This document shows, piece after piece, positions 40,476 through 47,675 of a stretch of 64,000 nt of DNA. The translations under genes and the position numbers were made by a program. Numbering within the stretch: position 1 is the first letter of the stretch; every line of letters begins with the position of its first letter. The stretch spans positions 87,395 to 151,394 of the forward strand of contig CAJUGH010000008.1 in assembly GCA_910586215.1 (NCBI GenBank), given 5' to 3'. Source of the stretch: an uncultured Acetatifactor sp. GTDB taxonomy: Bacteria > Bacillota > Clostridia > Lachnospirales > Lachnospiraceae. The notes beneath the pieces are model-generated. The model did not search any database. It saw only the letters and a list, made by a program, of their open reading frames with translations, and was not told the origin of the DNA.

Positions 40476-40525
40476 ATATTTGTCCTCCTTTCCTCCAGTG
40501 AAGCTGGCAACCCCGCCGAAACCAT

Positions 40526-41281
40526 CTAAACCGCGGTATGTCTCTTTCCCTTCCCCTTTTTATGCGGATTGTCCGTCCGGGAAGTTCCAGGCCCCGGCTC
40601 CTGCAATAGCCTTCCCCTTCCCCACACAGCCAGAACCGTGACCGTCACATGTATTCCGCCCAGGACACTGGCCAGCAATACGGCGCCATCCCGGAACAAT
40701 GCTCTGGGAAACAGACGGATCAGCATATCTTTCGCAGGGTTCAGGATCCATCTGTCATTGTTGAAAAACAGGCGATGGAAGGCATTGATAAAGCCAGTCA
40801 AGTCTGCCAGCATCCAGATTCCCACTATCAGGAAAAGCCCCAACAAAAAGAGCCAGGAAAACAGATATCCCCTGCACAGCCATTCCAGCATTCCCTTATG
40901 CGCCATGAATAATAACAGCCCCAGGAAACACAGTCCTCCCAGAACAAGGAATCTCTTCCCGCTCCTCACCATGCCTGCTATATCCTCCAGGTGCTGTCTG
41001 TCGCGCTCATTAAAAAAAACCCTGGCATCTCCTCCCAGGGTAACTGTCACATCCAGGTCGCCCTCCTGCCCCTTGACAAAGGCCATCATCTCCCCTGTGA
41101 CACGGTGCAGATCCTCCCGGCTGATTTCCAGCCGGGAGGGCACCTGATATTTATCACACATACGGTTCATGAATTCTACGCGGAACAGGCACAGATATGC
41201 CGCCAGCAGGATCAACCCCACATGAAAGAATCCCACTGCAGCAATGGTACAGCACCCATATCCAATCTTATCTGTCCTCAT
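40526..41281 (-). CDS. DUF1461 (TIGR01906-type) integral membrane protein
   Basis: A 251-residue membrane protein with about five hydrophobic helices (N-terminal GFFHVGLILLAAYLCLF, then FLVLGGLCFLGLLLFM, LFSWLFLLGLFLIVGIWML and others). The family pattern FMNRMCDKYQVPSR is near the N-terminus. The later segment GFINAFHRLFFNNDRWILNPAKDMLIRLFP is the most conserved DUF1461 element. The last ~25 residues are basic (KKGKGKRH), suggesting a cytoplasmic C-terminus. Function of the family is unknown. It directly follows the zinc-ribbon YIP1-like gene by 2 bp, so the two are translationally coupled. Confidence 0.82.
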   Translation of the reverse strand: MRTDKIGYGCCTIAAVGFFHVGLILLAAYLCLFRVEFMNRMCDKYQVPSRLEISREDLHRVTGEMMAFVKGQEGDLDVTVTLGGDARVFFNERDRQHLEDIAGMVRSGKRFLVLGGLCFLGLLLFMAHKGMLEWLCRGYLFSWLFLLGLFLIVGIWMLADLTGFINAFHRLFFNNDRWILNPAKDMLIRLFPRALFRDGAVLLASVLGGIHVTVTVLAVWGRGRLLQEPGPGTSRTDNPHKKGKGKRHTAV

Positions 41282-41283
41282 AC

Positions 41284-42213
41284 TTAGAATATATTATTCA
41301 TGAGGGAATCCAGCATTCTCAATCCGTCCATGCCTTCCCTGATAGAAGACGGCAGATATGCAGGCGCTTCTTTCAGTCCCAGCCAGATGCTCACCATCAT
41401 GAAGATCACAGACACCACGAATACCACATAGACAGCCTTATTGTCACTGCATCCCTCCACACCCCGGATTGCTGATACCAGGACCAGCATGCCAAGAAGG
41501 TTTGCACCATAGAAAACAGGGAATCCTACCAGCATTCCAGTGAAAATGCTGATAAGCATCAAAAGTGCACTGACCAGGATAAGGGGTACCAGGACAACAG
41601 AACGCACTGCCACCAGGGCCAGCATCTGCTTCCAGTTTGTCTTCATCTTCGTAATCAAGCCTGTCAGCCAGAAAAGCAGCATCAAAATGGCAGAGAAGAT
41701 AACGGAGAACAGCAATGTTAGGAAAAATGCCTTAATCCCTGAGAACTTAATTTCACCGGCCCATCTGATCAAGCCGTTGACCTTCCCCACAAAAAATGCG
41801 CCAAACAGGGCAGAACATACAGCCTGTATCACAATCAGGCAGATGGAGAGGGTAAGGTCTGCCCTGGCCACAAATGCTGCACCTTCCGTGGCGGGCTTCT
41901 TCAAGATGCCAATGATGCTGTCCCAGGCGTTCTTCGCCGTGGCAGTCACCTTCTCCTTGTCCGGCAGCGTAATATTGATGGTGGTCTGTCCCGGAGCCTG
42001 CTGTCCTGTTGTCTGCTGAGTGGTTCCCTGTGCAGGACCTGCCGCCGGGGCCGGTGCGGGGGCCGGAGTTGGTGCGGGTACTGGTGCCGGGGTCGGAGCA
42101 GGTGCGGGGGCCGGGTTAGGTGTCTGGGCAGTTCCTGCCGCTGCCAGGGAAGCCGGACAATCACATGCCTGTCCCTCATTTAACTGTTTGCCACAATACT
42201 TACAAAATGCCAT
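41284..42213 (-). CDS. Zinc-ribbon multi-pass membrane protein (YIP1-like)
   Basis: A 309-residue protein. A short zinc ribbon (CKYCGKQLNEGQACDC) opens it. A Pro/Ala repeat linker (APAPTPAPVPAP) follows, then five or so transmembrane helices (about 115-285) of a YIP1/DUF1282-type core. The cytoplasmic zinc ribbon plus membrane core recurs in the neighbouring paralogous-looking genes. The start at 42213 follows AGGAGG by 10 bases; the upstream frame to 42276 has no ribosome binding site. It ends 2 bp before the DUF1461 gene begins. Confidence 0.75.
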   Translation of the reverse strand: MAFCKYCGKQLNEGQACDCPASLAAAGTAQTPNPAPAPAPTPAPVPAPTPAPAPAPAAGPAQGTTQQTTGQQAPGQTTINITLPDKEKVTATAKNAWDSIIGILKKPATEGAAFVARADLTLSICLIVIQAVCSALFGAFFVGKVNGLIRWAGEIKFSGIKAFFLTLLFSVIFSAILMLLFWLTGLITKMKTNWKQMLALVAVRSVVLVPLILVSALLMLISIFTGMLVGFPVFYGANLLGMLVLVSAIRGVEGCSDNKAVYVVFVVSVIFMMVSIWLGLKEAPAYLPSSIREGMDGLRMLDSLMNNIF

Positions 42214-42281
42214 TGTACATTTCCTCCTTTTACTTGATGTAACATGTATATTGTGATAAGAACAAAAAAGATCCAAGAAAA

Positions 42282-44525
42282 TTATTCTTCAAACCTGCTG
42301 CCGCACTCCTCACAGAACATGGACCCTGCCTCCCTGGGGGTACCACATTTCGGGCAGAAACGGACGGCCTGGACAGTGTCTGCCTGAACTGCCGGGGTCC
42401 TCTCCTGGTCCACGGTAACTGCCGGGACTGGCTGGGCCACAGTTCCTGTCACCGGGACTTCTGTGGCCGTCTGGGAGGGTTGCACTGCCTGGGCAGGCTC
42501 CGTGACGGGAACCGCTACTGTGGTACCCACCTCCGACTGCCCTCCGAAAGCTGCGGACGTTGTCCCGGCCTGGGCTGTACCTGCCTCCGGAATTGCCGTC
42601 GGCGCAGGCGCTGTACCTGCAGGAGCCGCCGCACCTGCCTGCTTCACCTGTATCTTGGGCAACTTCTTGAACAAACCTGCCTTCACCAGTGTAATCAGCA
42701 GATTCAGCACCCCCAGTGCCACCAGGACCCAGAACAGGATGGCCAGAAGATCCAGCTTGGTTCCCACATAGGTCACAGATACCCTGGCACGGTCTGTCTC
42801 CATGCTCAAGGTCCCGCCCTCCATCAAGGCCTCTTCATCAGAACAATACTGCATATCCCGGAACATTCCCAGCTTCACGGTATACAGGATCCTAAAGTCC
42901 TCTGTCACTTGATCCAGGAAATTGCCAAAGGAAAGATTCTCCGTGAAGGCTTCCTGCTTCTTCACCTTCCAGAACTCCCTGTCCACAGCATAGGACAGAG
43001 TACCAGCCCCGTCAAACAACGGTTCCGTACTCCTGCTGATGGCTTCCGGGCTTCCCTTCTGGCTGATCACCACCTGGAAAGCATCCTCCACAAGCTCCCC
43101 GGAAATTGTAACCTCTGCCACTTCCGGTTCTTCCTCTTCCTCTCCGGGTGTCTCCGCATCCTCCGGGGACGCTGCATCCGTCTCGCCGGTATCTTCCCCG
43201 GACACTTCATCTGCGGACTCTGGCACCGCATCTTCCGGGGTTGCCACTATACCAGCCTTGGCTTCCACGGCCTGGACCATTGCCTGCTGCTCTGCATCAG
43301 TGGGTACCTTCTCCAACGCAAAGCTGCTGGTCCTGGTCAAGTCCCCGCCCAGATGCCTTGCCGTCTCCACAGACAACTCCTGCACTTTGTAATTTTTCTG
43401 GATCAGAATGGAATAATCCATAGGCTGTCCATTGCACCAGCCTTCTCCCAGCACATAATAGCCACTCTCCTCGGAAAGCCATCCGCCGTAATCCTGGGAG
43501 ATCCCATCAGAAGAGCTATAAGCCTGGTAGTCCTCTGCCATCAGGATCTCATAACTCACATGAAAACTGCTGTAATCCCCTGCCAGATATCCGGACAGGT
43601 CAATATGCTCTGTCAGATGTGTTCCAAAGGTAAATGGGGAAAAATAGGACGACACGTCCACACTGTCCACGGTACATTCCGGGGAGACGAAGACAGCGGT
43701 GTTGAATGCTGCCAGTCCGGCTGGATCCATTTGCTGTGCAGAGACAGTAAAAATAGTCCTCTCCTCACTTTCCTCCCAGGTTCCTGTCGCAGAAGCAGGT
43801 ACTACCCCGTCCATAAATGCCTTGATTTCCTCCCCCTTCTTGTTCATGGAAGAGGCCGGAATCTGGATCACCACCTGGCGGCTGTAATTCCCCAGGTCAT
43901 TCACCTGGGTCATGATCTGCATGGAATCAATGGTCACATACTCCACTTCGCTTACATTGATCCTGCTCCCCGTCCTGTATGTCTGGTCTCCATACACCAC
44001 ATTGGTGGTGCCGTCAGAAAAAATCATGCCTGCCTGCTCTTCAGGTACAAACCCATTGCCCACCAGCAGGTCACGCATCCACTTTAACAGATCCTGGTTG
44101 GTGAAGCTCTCTGCCACACTGATGCCGCTGGCCCACACTGTGTCAGGCGCAGCAATCTCCAACTGTTCGGGTTCACTGCCCAGGATGGATGTCACTTTCT
44201 CCCTGTATTCCTCCGGGGAGGAGAAGGCGATCTCCATATTGTACTGCCTTACGCCGCCTTCCTCACTGTAAGTCCATGTCATACCCTGAGGACAGTTCTG
44301 GGCAATCAAGGCGTTCAGATCCTCAATGCTGCCGGTAAAATATTCCTGGAACACATCTTCGCTGATGGCTATGTTCATCTGCCGCACACCGGACAGATCC
44401 TTGTTGATCACAAGGTTTGCATCGATGGTAGAGCCTGCACTACAGCCCGCCAGAAGAAACATCAATAGAACGGCCCCGCACAGTATGGGGAGCCGGTTCC
44501 TCATCTTATTCAGTATCTCTCTCAT
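42282..44525 (-). CDS. Large lipoprotein/membrane protein with C-terminal zinc ribbon
   Basis: A 747-residue protein. The N-terminus is a lipoprotein-type signal with lipobox LLAGCS (about residue 27). The exported portion (30-580) holds two copies of a beta-rich domain resembling DUF3153-like modules: TIDANLVINKDLSGVRQMNI and later VTISGELVEDAFQVVISQ. One transmembrane helix follows (about 600-622, LLAILFWVLVALGVLNLLITL), then a cytoplasmic Ala/Pro/Thr-rich tail ending in the zinc ribbon CPKCGTPREAGSMFCEECG. Having both a lipobox and a later membrane segment means two anchors. It is the second gene of the envelope operon. Function is unknown. Confidence 0.7.
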   Translation of the reverse strand: MREILNKMRNRLPILCGAVLLMFLLAGCSAGSTIDANLVINKDLSGVRQMNIAISEDVFQEYFTGSIEDLNALIAQNCPQGMTWTYSEEGGVRQYNMEIAFSSPEEYREKVTSILGSEPEQLEIAAPDTVWASGISVAESFTNQDLLKWMRDLLVGNGFVPEEQAGMIFSDGTTNVVYGDQTYRTGSRINVSEVEYVTIDSMQIMTQVNDLGNYSRQVVIQIPASSMNKKGEEIKAFMDGVVPASATGTWEESEERTIFTVSAQQMDPAGLAAFNTAVFVSPECTVDSVDVSSYFSPFTFGTHLTEHIDLSGYLAGDYSSFHVSYEILMAEDYQAYSSSDGISQDYGGWLSEESGYYVLGEGWCNGQPMDYSILIQKNYKVQELSVETARHLGGDLTRTSSFALEKVPTDAEQQAMVQAVEAKAGIVATPEDAVPESADEVSGEDTGETDAASPEDAETPGEEEEEPEVAEVTISGELVEDAFQVVISQKGSPEAISRSTEPLFDGAGTLSYAVDREFWKVKKQEAFTENLSFGNFLDQVTEDFRILYTVKLGMFRDMQYCSDEEALMEGGTLSMETDRARVSVTYVGTKLDLLAILFWVLVALGVLNLLITLVKAGLFKKLPKIQVKQAGAAAPAGTAPAPTAIPEAGTAQAGTTSAAFGGQSEVGTTVAVPVTEPAQAVQPSQTATEVPVTGTVAQPVPAVTVDQERTPAVQADTVQAVRFCPKCGTPREAGSMFCEECGSRFEE

Positions 44526-44541
44526 TTTCTTTTCCCTTCCT

Positions 44542-44961
44542 CTAATAGGCTACCAGATAGAGCTTGCCGTCTACTTCTTCCAGGTCCATGTCCTCCAGAT
44601 CTACTTCCTCACAGACCCCATCCTTCATGTAAACCAGGAAAACAGGAACACTGCCATGCCCTTCCTCGTCCATAACAGCGTCACCGTAGAGCAGGTTGAC
44701 ACTGCCGTCCTCCAGGAGATCCCCGAACATGTCCATGTCCATGCCATCATACAAACTTAGCTGTGTCCGCATGGCATCTTGTAGTTCGGGTGCAAAACAA
44801 GGGATGATACTCTTCATGTCATGTTTGTTCATGCCCCGTTCCAGTCTGTCTATGGCTGGTATGCCAGGCTTCTGTATGCTGCTTACCACTGCCAGGGCAA
44901 TTGCAGCGCCAAAACACACCAACGCAATCCAGAAACTGGGCCGCTTCAAAATATTCTTCAT
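44542..44961 (-). CDS. Hypothetical membrane-anchored exported protein
   Basis: A 139-residue protein with one N-terminal hydrophobic helix (FWIALVCFGAAIALAVV) and an exported domain. The exported region GIPAIDRLERGMNKHDMKSIIPCFAPELQD resembles a small NTF2-like or DUF4878-type fold. A very acidic C-terminus (EEVDLEDMDLEEVDG) follows. GGAGAGGG precedes the ATG. It is the promoter-proximal gene of the leftward envelope operon, 16 bp before the large lipoprotein gene. No family was firmly recognised. Confidence 0.7.
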   Translation of the reverse strand: MKNILKRPSFWIALVCFGAAIALAVVSSIQKPGIPAIDRLERGMNKHDMKSIIPCFAPELQDAMRTQLSLYDGMDMDMFGDLLEDGSVNLLYGDAVMDEEGHGSVPVFLVYMKDGVCEEVDLEDMDLEEVDGKLYLVAY

Positions 44962-44999
44962 TTTCCCTCTCCTTCATAAGAATTTAATAATATTTTTAT

Positions 45000-45028
45000 A
45001 TTTTAATGGAAATGTCGAAACATGTCAA
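45000..45028 (-). promoter_or_regulatory. Strong promoter of the envelope operon
   Basis: On the minus strand TTGACA (45023-45028), 17-bp spacer, TAAAAT (45000-45005), 39 bp upstream of the 44961 start codon. Confidence 0.85.
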
Positions 45029-45046
45029 CATAAAAATGAATTTGCA

Positions 45047-47641
45047 TCACCACTGGATCTTGTGCTCTGCCTCCTCCAGGCTTCCATACCCGTACATCCG
45101 CACACTGTTGGTCATGATGTCTTCTGCCAGGTTTTTCCCTTCCCTGGCATACGCTACCACATACCTGCCGTAAAGTTCCAGCATCTTGTCAGAGTATGTG
45201 CCAAGTTCCCCCCTCAGATAAGTCTCATAGGAAGTGTCAAAAGGGTTATCCTCATAGGTGTGGATGCTTCTGGCATTGTCTGCCAGGGAAGGATATTGCC
45301 TGGCAAATTCCTCCATCCAGGCCACCTGCATACTGCAGATCTGGTTAATGATGGCCTTCTTCTCCTTTGTGAGAAGCGGGAAATGATCCTTGATCTTCTC
45401 ATAGGCCTCCGGTGCCGTGCTCTCCATCATCCTGCCATATTTCTCCTCGATGAGATTGTGTCCTCTGGCATATTCCCGGTGGAAATCATAGAGATACTGC
45501 AGGAGCATGGTTCTGTTCCAGGTCAGGTACTGGCTCTTACGCATGATGGAGAAAGTAGGCCAGTCATTCTGGCAGCTTGCCCGCCCTCCCTCGTTGTGTA
45601 CCTTGTCAAAAGCCTCGAATTCCAGCTTCGCAATGTCCTGTGCCAGTTCCTCCCTTCCCCTGGTACACAAAGATGCCTTGTATAGCAGTTCTTTGCTGTG
45701 GGCATCCAGGTAAGGATCTATGTCACTGATCCAGTCCCGGCCATATAGTTCCATGGCAAAATAACTGCCCACCTGTTCTGCCAGCCTGTCCACTTCTTTC
45801 CCCCAGTCCACGGGTGCCCCGGAAAGCATCTCCTGTCCATCTTTCCCGCCTGTGGCTCCCAGGACTGTCCCGGATGGATGCTCCTGGATCCCCGGCAGCG
45901 CTCCTAAAATCCTGGATGCTGCATCTGCAAGCTGTAGTAGCAATCCCTCCAGCCTCCTGCCAGATGCTGACTCCTGGAGACTCCTGTGGAGCCATTTGTC
46001 GTGGGGTGGATAGGTTCCTTCCATATAGTGCTGCAGTTTCATGGCCTCCCGTATGCCTTCCCATACGAACATCCGGGCAGACAGAGTGTCCCCCCTGGAC
46101 AGCATCCTCCCACTATTGTACTGGAGGGCCTGGGCAACCCTGGCCATGCCCTCTGCCAGCTTCAGATACTGTATCTCCATCGGATAGCCCTGCATCAGCT
46201 TCTGCCGGTATGCAGAGAAGACCCCTTCATCATCCCGGAACACCTGGCCGTTCACTGCCTCAGCCAGGCCATAATCATGGACCTGTCTCCAGTCCAGTTC
46301 CTCATAGTGGGCCGCACCCGTCAGTTCCTTATAAAATGCCGGGATGCGCAGCACCCCCCGCCGGTTCCTGCCGCTTACAGTCCTGCCCCGTCTGTAGCCC
46401 CGGTACTCTGTGGGCAGTTTGTCATAGGCCGCCTGAAGGGCTTCCCCGATCGCTTCGTAGGTCTCTTCCGTGACCCACATACAGAATTCCGGGCCCCAGT
46501 CGTGATCCCTTGACACGGCATCATCATAGCCGAAGCAGTCCGAGCCGCGCCCCACCAGGCCCACGGCAATTTTCTCCTCATACGCAGGGAACTGTTCCCG
46601 GATCATAGGGCGCCCGTAGGTCTCATAGTATTCCCTGGCCAGCACAAGTCCCAGGCCGCAGGTTTCTTCCAGTTCCAAGCCTTCTGTTTCCTTGTCCCCC
46701 AGTTCCTGGGAAGTCCCTTCCATCTTCTCCCTGCCCTCAGATACTGTATCCTGGCTTTCCAGTTCCCGGGATGCCCCTTCCGTTTTCTCCCCGTACACAG
46801 ATACTGCTTCCTGGCTTTCCAGTTCCCGGGATGTCACCTGTCCACCAGACTCCCCCAAAGCTATCCTGCAGTTCTCGACATGCTCTTTCAGCCTGTAATA
46901 TGCCTCATTCCTGCCGATACCCCTCTCTACCAGTTCCATGGCAAGACGGTAATGCCCGTAGGCCTCCTGGTATCTTCCCTCCTGGTAGCAGCAGGCTCCC
47001 AGGGCCGCCAGGGCCGCACCATAATGGCTGTCCTCCACCCCCATGCCCTGGAATACCTGGACGGCTTCCCTTGCATAGTGGTATCCTTCCCCGGTATCCC
47101 CCATCTGCACACAGGTAGCCGCCAGGTTGGCATAGGTCACGCCCAGTTCATATGCCGCATCCTTGTCCCTGGCAATCTGAAGAGCCTCTAACTGGCATTC
47201 TTTCGCCTTCCCATATTCCCCCATTTCCTGGTACAGAAGACTGATGTTGTTCTGCAGTCCCGCCATGAACATGTGATCTGGGGCAAGCAGTTCCTCATAT
47301 AGGCGCTGCACCTCCTGATACAGGGCCAGTGACTCTGAAAGCCGGCCCCCGGCCCGGAAGGCATTGGCCACATTCAGCAGGGTGGTGGCATAGGGAAGTG
47401 TTCCCTTCAGCCCCATACGCTCTGCCTGGGCAATGGCCTGTCCGGCAATCCGGAAAGCATTCTCTTTCTGACTTGTCTCACGGTAATATCCCAGGAGTTC
47501 ATTGAGGAGCTGCAGCAGGCTCTCATCATCCTGTTCCCCTACAGCCGCCGCAATACTCTCCTGCATCAGCCGCTCTGCCTCTGCACCTTTATTTTCCTCA
47601 TACAGGGCATCCACCTGCCCCAAGACCTTCTCAATATTCAT
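45047..47641 (-). CDS. TPR protein with DUF4037 and DUF4125 domains
   Basis: An 864-residue cytoplasmic protein. The first ~250 residues are TPR repeats (for example YGKAKECQLEALQIARD). A repetitive linker (about 262-320; SRELESQEAVS, SRELESQDTVS) separates them from a DUF4037 domain (about 335-600). That domain contains GRGSDCFGYDD and SRDHDWGPEFC, which resembles a nucleotidyltransferase metal site. The C-terminal ~200 residues match DUF4125 (for example CQNDWPTFSIMRKSQYLTW). Such three-part proteins are known in Clostridia, with no proven function. It lies upstream of the envelope operon, which has its own promoter. Confidence 0.8.
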   Translation of the reverse strand: MNIEKVLGQVDALYEENKGAEAERLMQESIAAAVGEQDDESLLQLLNELLGYYRETSQKENAFRIAGQAIAQAERMGLKGTLPYATTLLNVANAFRAGGRLSESLALYQEVQRLYEELLAPDHMFMAGLQNNISLLYQEMGEYGKAKECQLEALQIARDKDAAYELGVTYANLAATCVQMGDTGEGYHYAREAVQVFQGMGVEDSHYGAALAALGACCYQEGRYQEAYGHYRLAMELVERGIGRNEAYYRLKEHVENCRIALGESGGQVTSRELESQEAVSVYGEKTEGASRELESQDTVSEGREKMEGTSQELGDKETEGLELEETCGLGLVLAREYYETYGRPMIREQFPAYEEKIAVGLVGRGSDCFGYDDAVSRDHDWGPEFCMWVTEETYEAIGEALQAAYDKLPTEYRGYRRGRTVSGRNRRGVLRIPAFYKELTGAAHYEELDWRQVHDYGLAEAVNGQVFRDDEGVFSAYRQKLMQGYPMEIQYLKLAEGMARVAQALQYNSGRMLSRGDTLSARMFVWEGIREAMKLQHYMEGTYPPHDKWLHRSLQESASGRRLEGLLLQLADAASRILGALPGIQEHPSGTVLGATGGKDGQEMLSGAPVDWGKEVDRLAEQVGSYFAMELYGRDWISDIDPYLDAHSKELLYKASLCTRGREELAQDIAKLEFEAFDKVHNEGGRASCQNDWPTFSIMRKSQYLTWNRTMLLQYLYDFHREYARGHNLIEEKYGRMMESTAPEAYEKIKDHFPLLTKEKKAIINQICSMQVAWMEEFARQYPSLADNARSIHTYEDNPFDTSYETYLRGELGTYSDKMLELYGRYVVAYAREGKNLAEDIMTNSVRMYGYGSLEEAEHKIQW
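46690..46860. repeat. In-frame 60-bp tandem repeat in the TPR/DUF4037 linker
   Basis: CAGATACTGTATCCTGGC begins at 46738 and CAGATACTGCTTCCTGGC at 46798, exactly 60 bp (20 codons) apart, with a degenerate third copy upstream (from about 46690). The repeat encodes SRELESQ-type units between two domains. Confidence 0.75.
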
Positions 47642-47675
47642 ATCGCCTTCCGTTTCTACAATATCCCTATGCTGC

